Of a DNA stretch of 11,157 nt, positions 1-5,012 are shown in pieces; within the stretch, counting starts at the first letter, position 1, and each line of letters opens with the position of its first letter. This stretch comes from Candidatus Bathyarchaeota archaeon. GTDB lineage: Archaea; Thermoproteota; Bathyarchaeia; Bathyarchaeales; Bathyarchaeaceae. A model generated the notes under the pieces. The model did not search any database. It was not told the DNA's origin and saw only the letters and a program-made list of their open reading frames with translations. Location of the stretch: NCBI GenBank assembly GCA_029879825.1, contig JAOUPL010000035.1:1-11157 (forward strand), read 5' to 3'. Both the position numbers and the translations under genes were made by a program.

Positions 1-165
1 GTTTGGCACAAATATGATGAAGCCTTCGATTTTTGCGATGCCGTCGCCTCTTCTGCTTATGTCCTCGATTTCGGCTTCGTATTCCTTGTCAACTTCAACG
101 GGTTTCTTCATGTTGAATCTAGGTCCATTGCTTCCAAATCTTCTTCCACTGTATGAATATGACAT
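1..165 (-). CDS. TRAM-domain protein (3' end beyond left edge)
   Basis: Reading leftward from the ATG at 163-165 gives 55 codons that stay open to base 1, so the gene is truncated by the window edge. The first 20 or so residues are a Ser/Gly/Arg-rich tail. From residue 22 the text matches a TRAM domain: PVEVDKEYEAEIEDISRRGD, then GIAKIEGFIIFVPN, with the family's typical E-x-x-I-x-D-I-x-x-x-G-D-G-I-A-K-x-x-G-F-x-x-F-V-P pattern. Archaea carry stand-alone TRAM proteins of about 65-75 residues that bind RNA, and some are described as cold-responsive RNA chaperones, so only 10-20 residues are probably missing. A good ribosome site, GAGGTGAT, lies about 5 nt before the ATG, which fixes the start. 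The family call is firm; the particular RNA role is inferred. Confidence 0.88.
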   Translation of the reverse strand, partial: MSYSYSGRRFGSNGPRFNMKKPVEVDKEYEAEIEDISRRGDGIAKIEGFIIFVPN

Positions 166-440
166 TCTATCACCTCGCTTGTTTTGTCAGCTAGAATTGC
201 CTTGTAGAAAAAGTAAAAACGTCTGTAACCGTTCTACCCTTTTCGGAAAGCGCCTAACTGCTTAGCCCCTGTTACACCCGCCCTCCTAATTAACCTTTGT
301 GTGGGAGTCTAAAGCGAAACAACTATAAATGGATAGCGTAAGATGTAGTTGAAGACATTCACAGAGAGAAATGTCATTCGAAGCAAAGATATTTACTGTT
401 TCATTGAACATTATTAGTGTTGGGGGATGTGACTAAATTG
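166..440. other. Divergent intergenic region, TRAM gene / DUF4177 gene
   Basis: This stretch separates two divergent genes and I see no coding frame with ribosome site and family resemblance in it. It holds the TRAM ribosome site (167-174), a weak T-rich TATA-like patch on the minus strand near 205-219, and plus-strand TATA candidates at 323-330 and 388-395. A pyrimidine-rich block around 270-300 is unexplained. Confidence 0.5.
323..330 (+). promoter_or_regulatory. TATA-like box for the DUF4177 gene
   Basis: CTATAAAT follows a purine-rich CGAAACAA that could be a BRE. It would place a start near 350-355 and give a leader of about 85-90 nt. A second candidate, GATATTTA at 388-395, would put the start near 417-418, which coincides with an in-frame GTG, so a leaderless form is also possible. 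Confidence 0.4.
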
Positions 441-647
441 GTGAAATGGGAGTACAAAGTGCTTCCGCTAACGACGAGGGTTCACGTAGACCGTCTCACA
501 GCAGAAAGAAAACCCGTAATAGACGGCGTCCAAAACGAGTTAAACGTTTTAGGGAAAGATGGATGGGAATTAGTAGGCATTCAAAATATTCGCCTAGAAG
601 ATGGTAGACTATTTACAGTTGCCTATCTTAAACGGCAAAAACCGTAA
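441..647 (+). CDS. Small DUF4177-family protein
   Basis: The 68-residue product begins MKWEYKVLPLTT and contains LNVLGKDGWELVGIQN followed by a beta hairpin ending in VAYLKRQ. This is the DUF4177 pattern: an N-terminal strand with W-E-Y-K-V, a helix ending L-x-x-L-G-x-x-G-W-E-L-V, and a final strand reading F-x-x-A-Y-L-K-R. The function of the family is unknown. I chose GTG 441 because family members usually begin with this M-K-W-E-Y-K-V strand and because a G-rich stretch with GTGA lies at 421-432. In-frame GTG 417 would add eight residues and cannot be excluded, nor can TTG 438. There are no membrane segments. It stands alone on the plus strand and converges on the small gene at 678-905 with a 30 nt gap. 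Confidence 0.8.
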   Translation: MKWEYKVLPLTTRVHVDRLTAERKPVIDGVQNELNVLGKDGWELVGIQNIRLEDGRLFTVAYLKRQKP

Positions 648-677
648 CCTAAAGTGCTTCGCAACTCGTGCGCGTTT

Positions 678-905
678 CTAGATGTAATATCGTTTGTCTT
701 CTGTCTTCTTTATTGTGCTAAGGAAACCTCCAGCAAAATAATCAAGCCATTGTTGTTCTTCCAAGTCTAACTCAGCCTCTTCAATCGTCACAGCTTTCTC
801 TTTTGAAGTGGCTCCCGCTTTCTCAATTTTAAAAGCAATTCTGTAACGCATTTTAAATTGAAGCCCGGAAAGAGACAAATCATAAATCCCCCTATGCACT
901 TGCAA
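678..905 (-). CDS. Hypothetical small protein, second in a two-gene unit
   Basis: I do not recognise this protein of up to 75 residues. From the internal Met at residue 19 it reads MRYRIAFKIEKAG, a likely beta strand, followed by an acidic helix (IEEAELDLEEQQ) and a C-terminal WLDYFAGGFLSTI segment. There is no signal peptide, membrane segment or metal motif. The start is uncertain: TTG 905 opens the frame just 5 nt after the upstream gene's stop; GTG 899 is next; TTG 878 has an AGGGGG about 9 nt before it; ATG 851 has no ribosome site but begins the most protein-like part. The short distance to the upstream gene and the lack of a promoter between them suggest they are co-transcribed. That it is a real gene is likely but not certain. 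Confidence 0.55.
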   Translation of the reverse strand: MQVHRGIYDLSLSGLQFKMRYRIAFKIEKAGATSKEKAVTIEEAELDLEEQQWLDYFAGGFLSTIKKTEDKRYYI

Positions 906-910
906 TTAGC

Positions 911-1111
911 CTAGACAACGTTAAGATCTTTTAGAAGACTTAGGAATTGGCCCTTCTTCTCGAAGTCCTTGTTCTTTTCTGCTTCCAATATGACATGTTG
1001 CACCCAATCTCTCAGTTCAGAATGATAGCCTACTTTAGGCGGATGCCTTCTCACCACTCTGTTGATCCACGATTGTGCTGGTCTGCTTAACTTTTTACTT
1101 GCTAATTTCAC
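911..1111 (-). CDS. Hypothetical small basic protein
   Basis: The 66-residue product starts MKLASKKLSRPAQ, contains WINRVVRRHPPKVG and ends in a helical KKGQFLSLLKDLNVV. It is rich in Lys and Arg in the first half, which would suit nucleic-acid or ribosome contact, but I recognise no family. The start at GTG 1111 is chosen because a full GAGGTGA ribosome site lies at 1117-1123 with 5 nt spacing. The frame stays open to 1183, but that extension would put the ribosome site inside the coding region and adds a Phe/Leu/Ile-rich N-terminus that looks unrelated. A TATA-like GTTTATCT at 1147-1154 would give a transcript starting near 1125, leaving a very short leader just long enough for the ribosome site. 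It is followed by the gene ending at 678. Confidence 0.62.
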   Translation of the reverse strand: MKLASKKLSRPAQSWINRVVRRHPPKVGYHSELRDWVQHVILEAEKNKDFEKKGQFLSLLKDLNVV

Positions 1112-1146
1112 AATTTTCACCTCACGTTTTCTTAGTAGAATGGTCA

Positions 1147-1154
1147 AGATAAAC
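1147..1154 (-). promoter_or_regulatory. TATA-like box for the 911-1111 gene pair
   Basis: On the minus strand this reads GTTTATCT, centred about 25 nt before an inferred start near 1125. The GAGGTGA at 1117-1123 then lies at the 5' end of the mRNA. Confidence 0.4.
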
Positions 1155-1226
1155 GACAAAACGCAGTGAAAGCCTTTTGTCAATATTCTCTACGAAAATT
1201 CTACCTATTAACACAATACACTTGCT

Positions 1227-1244
1227 CACATATTAAGATATGTG
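1227..1244. repeat. Short palindrome CACATAT-taag-ATATGTG
   Basis: Perfect 7-bp arms flank a 4-nt centre. It lies between the 3' end of the membrane regulator gene and the promoter of the 911-1111 gene, about 75 nt upstream of that TATA box. It could be a dimeric regulator's operator or a weak AU-rich RNA hairpin; the sequence alone does not decide. Confidence 0.35.
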
Positions 1245-1289
1245 TGTAATTAACAGTCCAGAACCTGAAGTCAAAGTCTGTATCCTATG

Positions 1290-1317
1290 TATGAACCAAG
1301 GCACGCATGGTTTCATA
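1290..1317 (-). terminator. Hairpin overlapping the regulator gene's stop codon
   Basis: On the minus strand TATGAA(A)CCA pairs with TGGTTCATA around a 9-nt loop: nine base pairs with one bulged A. The stem contains the TGA stop at 1313-1315. No T tract follows, so it is not a classic archaeal terminator; a 3'-end stabilising or processing element is an equally good reading. Confidence 0.3.
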
Positions 1318-2020
1318 TTAAATGCTTCGTTCTGGCTCTGTAGATTATCTCGAAGATTCCAATGCCTAGGAAGCTGAAAGCCACATTGCCAATTATGAAG
1401 GATGGAAGGGGGATAAACAGAACAAACTCCTGATCTGAAAAGGTGAATGATAATCTGATGTCAAGAAATGTAATTATGACTACTAAAAGCACAAATAGGG
1501 CGGATGTGACGAGGGGAGGTTTGAACAGATCGTAGAGGTCATGAGAAATCGTACGTTTTACAGTCATCAACCACATTACACCACCTGGAGTCATCAAGGC
1601 ATAAACTAGACCCAGTAAGCCTACTGTTATACCGAATAATGGCAGACCCCAGAATCCAGGATTGAATAACGCGAGGAGAAAGCCAACACATCCTATTAGG
1701 ATAGCGTCTCCTCCACGCAAAGGTATAGGCTTGTATGATTTTTCTGGGAATCTTAGGAGCAACTGCGAGGCTAAGTTTCCCTTATCGGTTAGACGATACT
1801 TTCCGCTTTCGTTCTTCTCGATCAGGTCGCCTAGGATCTTAAGGTGATAGTTGAATTTTCCCGTATTTTCGACTTCCAAAAAATTCATCAGATCTACATA
1901 TGTCAACTCCTGCTTTTCATGGAGCGTTAGCACAATCCTACGCCTGATTGGATGTTTAAGAATTCTATGAAGAGACTCTAAGTCAACGCTCAAAAGCTTG
2001 AACTCCCTATATCTCGACAC
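1313..2020 (-). CDS. Winged-helix (ArsR-like) regulator with four membrane segments
   Basis: The 235-residue protein has two parts. Residues 14-90 form a winged helix of the ArsR/MarR-like type common in archaea: LHRILKHPIRRRIVLTL, a recognition region ending GKFNYHLKILGDLIEKN, and the wing GKYRLTDKG. Residues 105-227 hold four hydrophobic segments at about 105-121, 124-144, 168-188 and 205-227, ending in a basic tail. The simplest reading is a one-component transcription regulator tethered to the membrane, sensing something there; the ligand and targets are unknown. GTG 2020 is chosen because CCTTAAAT at 2042-2049 is centred 25 nt upstream, placing the transcript start at the codon itself, which suits leaderless translation and the lack of a ribosome site. 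A later TTG at about residue 10 is an alternative. It has no close same-strand partner upstream. Confidence 0.82.
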   Translation of the reverse strand: MSRYREFKLLSVDLESLHRILKHPIRRRIVLTLHEKQELTYVDLMNFLEVENTGKFNYHLKILGDLIEKNESGKYRLTDKGNLASQLLLRFPEKSYKPIPLRGGDAILIGCVGFLLALFNPGFWGLPLFGITVGLLGLVYALMTPGGVMWLMTVKRTISHDLYDLFKPPLVTSALFVLLVVIITFLDIRLSFTFSDQEFVLFIPLPSFIIGNVAFSFLGIGIFEIIYRARTKHLI

Positions 2021-2041
2021 TTGGGATATGGAAAATATCTG

Positions 2042-2049
2042 ATTTAAGG
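2042..2049 (-). promoter_or_regulatory. TATA-like box giving a leaderless regulator mRNA
   Basis: CCTTAAAT on the minus strand is centred about 25 nt from the GTG at 2020. That is the normal archaeal TATA-to-start distance, so the mRNA would begin at or next to the start codon. Confidence 0.45.
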
Positions 2050-2183
2050 CTATTCGACTAAAAAAATTATCAGAAGTTTATCATGTGGAGAATGTTAGAT
2101 GTTCTAAAAAGTAGAATTAAATAATTGGTCTACACCGCCGACATTATCTCTAAACTATGAAATATTTGCAGCAAAAGGACATG

Positions 2184-2202
2184 ATGCGCACATGCATGCA
2201 TA
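2184..2202. repeat. Alternating purine-pyrimidine tract (first)
   Basis: ATGCGCACATGCATGCATA alternates purine and pyrimidine without a break for 19 nt and contains the palindrome ATGCATGCAT. Such tracts can adopt left-handed or cruciform DNA under supercoiling; any role here is inference. Confidence 0.4.
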
Positions 2203-2275
2203 ACTAGACAAAAATGGTTGTGGATTAAGACGTTTGGGGTTCAGAAAGAAGAGCGTCGGAAGCATCTTCATTCAC

Positions 2276-2299
2276 TGACTCTGTTTTTTGAAACAGTCA
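2276..2299. repeat. Bulged hairpin TGACT(CT)GTTT...AAACAGTCA
   Basis: TGACT at 2276-2280 pairs with AGTCA at 2295-2299, and GTTT at 2283-2286 pairs with AAAC at 2291-2294, with a 2-nt bulge and a TTTG loop. It spans the T6 run and the TTG start of the small ORF at 2288, so it could be part of a small RNA or a translation-control element. Confidence 0.3.
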
Positions 2300-2410
2300 T
2301 GGGGATATTTAAGAATTATTCCCGTTGGCATACTTCTGGTTGGTTCATTGATTGGCTTTTTTCTATTCATTAAAACCGTGCGCACGCGCGCGCATTCAAC
2401 ATTAGTTTAA
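2288..2410 (+). CDS. Doubtful small single-pass membrane protein
   Basis: TTG 2288 opens a 40-codon frame beginning MKQSWGYLR, with a hydrophobic stretch IIPVGILLVGSLIGFFLFI at residues 10-28 and then the basic KTVRTR. A single membrane helix followed by positive charge is a real-looking small membrane protein, and T tracts suited to archaeal termination lie downstream. Against it, there is no ribosome site, no TATA box at the right distance, and the first codons sit in a hairpin. A second open frame running from about 2185 to this point would join it if the T6 run at 2284-2289 had one T fewer, giving a protein of about 63 residues from TTG 2218. It may therefore be a decayed or frameshifted gene, or chance. 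Confidence 0.22.
   Translation: MKQSWGYLRIIPVGILLVGSLIGFFLFIKTVRTRAHSTLV
2377..2395. repeat. Alternating purine-pyrimidine tract (second), GC-rich
   Basis: CGTGCGCACGCGCGCGCAT alternates without a break for 19 nt and is almost pure CG/CA steps, a strong candidate for Z-DNA. It stands out against AT-rich flanks and lies in the last codons of the doubtful ORF at 2288-2410. Confidence 0.45.
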
Positions 2411-2416
2411 TTAGTA

Positions 2417-2447
2417 TCAGAAGTAAAATTTGACTTTTGACTTCTGA
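2417..2447. repeat. Hairpin TCAGAAGTAAAA / TTTT(G)ACTTCTGA
   Basis: Twelve base pairs with one bulged G and a 6-nt loop (2429-2434). On the minus strand it lies about 60 nt past the zinc-ribbon stop codon; on the plus strand it follows the doubtful ORF by 6 nt. Either transcript could use it as a 3'-end structure. Confidence 0.4.
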
Positions 2448-2471
2448 CGCAAAACTTTTTGACTTCTAACG
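2435..2471. repeat. Tandem 15-bp direct repeat, 22-nt period
   Basis: TTTTGACTTCTGACG at 2435-2449 and TTTTGACTTCTAACG at 2457-2471 match at 14 of 15 positions. A shorter third match, TTTGACTT, begins at 2429. The 22-nt spacing is two helical turns, which would suit cooperative protein binding. Confidence 0.4.
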
Positions 2472-2505
2472 GGGCTGCTGGGCAATAGAAGATTCCTCTA
2501 GAAAA

Positions 2506-2637
2506 CTATGCTACTGCACCCGCCTCTTTTTCCGCGCACAAAGGACACTCAACAAGTCTAGCCACGATCCGGTTGCCAACACCTATGACAGACCATTTGC
2601 TACCACAACCCTCACACGTAAGCGTCTGCACACCCAT
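2506..2637 (-). CDS. 43-residue zinc-ribbon microprotein
   Basis: The frame from ATG 2637 encodes 43 residues and carries two zinc knuckles: TCEGCGSKW with Cys8 and Cys11, and VECPLCAEK with Cys31 and Cys34. Four Cys in two C-x-x-C pairs about 20 residues apart make a classic zinc ribbon. The segment between them (SVIGVGNRIVARL) would form the beta strands. The ribosome site GGTGAG is 5 nt before the ATG, which strongly supports translation. Small zinc ribbons in archaea serve as nucleic-acid or protein adaptors, but this one has no further domain, so I assign no function. It is divergent from sepF. A T4 run directly after the stop (TAGTTTTC) could help end the transcript. It is easily missed by gene callers because of its length. 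Confidence 0.72.
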   Translation of the reverse strand: MGVQTLTCEGCGSKWSVIGVGNRIVARLVECPLCAEKEAGAVA

Positions 2638-2721
2638 TACTTCTCACCACCGCGCGCTCCCAAATAATTCAGAAAAAAAGGGGAGGTTGGGGAATTCGGG
2701 GGACGTCTCCAATGAAAAATG

Positions 2722-2727
2722 TTTAAA
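2722..2727. promoter_or_regulatory. Symmetric TATA-like box between zinc-ribbon gene and sepF
   Basis: TTTAAA reads the same on both strands. For sepF it predicts a start near 2750, leaving a 20-nt leader that includes GGAAGTG; for the zinc-ribbon gene it predicts a start near 2699 and a leader of about 60 nt. One box may serve both, or each gene may use its own. Confidence 0.4.
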
Positions 2728-2769
2728 GTAAAAAGCTGTAACTACACTAGTTAAGGAAGTGGGCGCGGC

Positions 2770-3093
2770 TTGTCATCCTCCGGATCGGAAAACAAAAAAG
2801 CCCGAAAGAAAGCTTACTTGAAAGCTCTGCCATTACGTACCCTCGACGACGTGGAAGTTATCAAGGATGAACTGAAGTCGGGAAACATACTCATATTAAG
2901 AGTTACTCCCCTAGCGAAAAAAAGCGTTGAAGACGTCAAAAAGGCGGTAAACGAGCTATACGAATTTACCAAATCCATCGGAGGAGACATCGCGCGTTTA
3001 GGCGAAGAGCGCGTGGTTATGGTGCCAAGTTTTGTTACGATTTGGCGGGAAAAAACCGTTGGTCCGAAAGAAAAGGCAGCTACCGCAGCTTGA
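2770..3093 (+). CDS. sepF: SepF-family cell division protein
   Basis: The 107-residue protein matches archaeal SepF across residues 16-93: YLKALPLRTLDDVE, the SGNILILRVTPLAKKS strand-loop with the conserved Gly38-Asn39, a helix, then SIGGDIARLGEERVVMVP. In archaea with FtsZ, SepF binds the FtsZ C-terminus, dimerises and anchors the ring to the membrane through an N-terminal amphipathic helix. Here the N-terminus (MSSSGSENKKARKKA) is polar and basic, not an obvious amphipathic helix. An in-frame stop at 2752-2754 rules out a longer version, so TTG 2770 with GGAAGTG upstream is the only start that keeps the whole domain. The last 14 nt overlap the 3' end of the aCPSF1 gene on the other strand. 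Confidence 0.88.
   Translation: MSSSGSENKKARKKAYLKALPLRTLDDVEVIKDELKSGNILILRVTPLAKKSVEDVKKAVNELYEFTKSIGGDIARLGEERVVMVPSFVTIWREKTVGPKEKAATAA
3064..3073 (-). terminator. U-rich tract just past the aCPSF1 stop
   Basis: Minus-strand CTTTTCTTTC follows the aCPSF1 stop by about 6 nt and lies inside the sepF coding end. Archaeal termination depends on such U-rich tracts, and aCPSF1 is the factor that acts on them, so the gene may end its own mRNA here. No stem precedes it. Confidence 0.35.
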
Positions 3094-4996
3094 CTGTTTC
3101 TAGAACCTCTGGCACGATCGTTTCAACTTTATACTTTCTCTGAAAGAGGTTGGCCATGCTTAGGCACTTCGCTTTTTCGCCATGAACCACAATTATTCGC
3201 TCAGGTTTAGGCTTGACCCGCCGGATGTAGCTGACGAGTTGCCTCCTGTCCGAGTGTCCGGAAAATCCTTCAACGGATTCAACCTGCAAGTTCACTTTCA
3301 TAACTTCAATTTTTCCATCGCTGTTTATGATGGGCGCTTCGGTTAAGCCCTTCTGAATTCTCCGTCCCATGGTTCCTTCAATTTGATAGCTAACGAAAAT
3401 TATCGTATTGCATTTGTCCGCTGCCAAACGTTTAAAATAGTCTATTACGGGTCCACCTTCCAGCATACCTGAAGTTGCTATGACGATGCATTGCTCACCT
3501 TCCACAATTTCTTCTCTTGCACTAGGATGCTCTACCATGGTGAAGTAGTCTGATTGGAAGGGGTTGATTCCCTCATACAGGATGCTGTTTCGAACTCCCC
3601 TTGCTAAATATTCAGGATAAGCTGTGTGAATGGCGGTTGCTTCAGAGATCATGCCCTCTATGAACACGGGTGCTTCCTTCAGTAGTCCTCGCCGCATGTA
3701 CCCATCGATGACCAGCATAATTTCTTGAGCTCTTCCCACCGCCGGAACTGGAATCAGCACTTTACCCTCCCGATCCAAGGTTTCATTAATCACTGCCGCA
3801 AGTCTTTCTTCAGTTTCCATTCTTGAAGGCATCACGTCTCTCGGAGACCCATACGTACTTTCCGTTATTATGGTCTCGACCCTTGGAAACATCGTCACAG
3901 CGGGTTCAAGAAGCATCGTTTGGCCATACTTGTAATCACCAGTATAAACCATGTTGTGTAGCCCCTCGCCGATATGTAAATGAATTAGAGATGAGCCAAG
4001 AATGTGCCCAGAATTGTGTAAAGTTAGACGAATATCCGGCGCTATATCAGTCACGGCGCCAAATCGCAACGGAACGGTATGTAACACGGTATCCCGCACA
4101 TCTTTTTGATCATAAGGCGACATTAGTCCCTGTTTGTTTAAAACATCGAGGTAATCTAATTGAAGCAAAGTCATGAGGCTTGAAGTAGGAGCTGAGCAGT
4201 AAACCGGCCCGTCATATCCGTATTTGAATAGAAAAGGAAGAAATCCACAGTGATCCAAGTGGGCGTGGCTTATGACAACGGCGTCTAAAGCGTCTAGATC
4301 AAATTGTGGGATATCAAGTCTTGGAAAAGCATTGAGGGAATTTGAGGAACCTGGGTTGATGCCGCAGTCTAGCAACACAGTGCTTTCCCTTGTTTGCACG
4401 AGTATGGCTGATCTTCCTACTTCTTGGAAGCCGCCCAAGGCGGTAATTCGAACGTCTCCAGCCTCATGGACTATAGGTCTGAAAATTCTTTCGCCGACCG
4501 TGCGAAGTATTCTCTCCCGTTCTTTGCTTTCTGAGTAAAGAAAATGGCGCATGTGAGCTATGATTTTGGATGGTATAGGAGGGCTCCTTAGAATACGAGG
4601 TCTCCATCGTGTCTGTTTGACTATCTCTTGTAAGACGCCTCCATTTTTTCCAATGACCATGCCTGGCTTTTTAGCTTCTATAACTACTTCACCGAGGCTT
4701 GGATCAAAATTTACGCTCGTGATCTCTGCTTCCGGAGAAACTATTTCATTTATGGTTCTCTCTGTACCTTTCTCGTCCAATCTTACGGAAGGGTCGGAAC
4801 GCAAAACTATTCTTTTCCTAATGAAGTTGACGATATCTGCAATGATGTAACTTTGTTCAACTAGGATCTCCGGCTTTTTCATGTAAACCGCCAGAGCTGG
4901 GCCTTCGAACTCGATGCGGGTGACTTCAGCTTGTTGCGGGATATGTTCAAGTATGTATTGGCTTATTTCCGCCTTGTTTTTCCCAGATTCTGGCAC
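3080..4996 (-). CDS. aCPSF1/FttA transcription-termination ribonuclease
   Basis: This 638-residue protein is full length for the archaeal CPSF73-like factor that cleaves nascent RNA at U-rich 3' ends and releases RNA polymerase. Residues 1-65 and 66-140 are two KH-type RNA-binding domains, the second with the V-I-G-K-N-G-G loop (114-120). The metallo-beta-lactamase fold follows from about 182, with HAHLDH at 244-249, His331 in SGHILGSS and Asp354 in TGDYKYG. The beta-CASP cap shows Glu379 in ITESTYG, His581 in SGHSD and His605 in VVHGEK, so all expected metal and catalytic residues are present. GTG 4996 is chosen because an in-frame stop lies three codons upstream; the GAGGAG site about 12 nt away overlaps the psmB stop. 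It lies 16 nt behind psmB and is probably co-transcribed with it. Confidence 0.96.
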   Translation of the reverse strand: MPESGKNKAEISQYILEHIPQQAEVTRIEFEGPALAVYMKKPEILVEQSYIIADIVNFIRKRIVLRSDPSVRLDEKGTERTINEIVSPEAEITSVNFDPSLGEVVIEAKKPGMVIGKNGGVLQEIVKQTRWRPRILRSPPIPSKIIAHMRHFLYSESKERERILRTVGERIFRPIVHEAGDVRITALGGFQEVGRSAILVQTRESTVLLDCGINPGSSNSLNAFPRLDIPQFDLDALDAVVISHAHLDHCGFLPFLFKYGYDGPVYCSAPTSSLMTLLQLDYLDVLNKQGLMSPYDQKDVRDTVLHTVPLRFGAVTDIAPDIRLTLHNSGHILGSSLIHLHIGEGLHNMVYTGDYKYGQTMLLEPAVTMFPRVETIITESTYGSPRDVMPSRMETEERLAAVINETLDREGKVLIPVPAVGRAQEIMLVIDGYMRRGLLKEAPVFIEGMISEATAIHTAYPEYLARGVRNSILYEGINPFQSDYFTMVEHPSAREEIVEGEQCIVIATSGMLEGGPVIDYFKRLAADKCNTIIFVSYQIEGTMGRRIQKGLTEAPIINSDGKIEVMKVNLQVESVEGFSGHSDRRQLVSYIRRVKPKPERIIVVHGEKAKCLSMANLFQRKYKVETIVPEVLETVKLR

Positions 4997-5012
4997 GCTT
5001 ATTTATCGCTCC

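Larger units (their letters stand above)
2021..2505. other. Gene-poor interval between regulator and zinc-ribbon genes
   Basis: About 485 nt with no well-supported gene. It contains the regulator's TATA box, two 19-nt alternating purine-pyrimidine tracts (2184-2202 and 2377-2395), a bulged hairpin at 2276-2299, a doubtful small membrane ORF at 2288-2410, and a hairpin plus direct repeats at 2417-2471. The octamer TCAGAAGT occurs at 2070-2077 and again in the hairpin at 2417-2424. T4-T5 tracts at 2435-2438 and 2456-2460 could end a plus-strand transcript. Confidence 0.5.

Noticed and set aside
14..265. Plus-strand frame of 83 codons at the left edge.
   Set aside because: It is antisense to the TRAM-domain gene, whose protein motif and ribosome site are clear on the minus strand.
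911..1183. Longer version of the small basic protein starting at 1183.
   Set aside because: The strong GAGGTGA at 1117-1123 and a TATA box at 1147-1154 both point to a start at 1111; the extension would swallow both signals.
2215..2229. ATG at 2214-2216 as a gene start.
   Set aside because: It meets a stop (TAA) after four codons.
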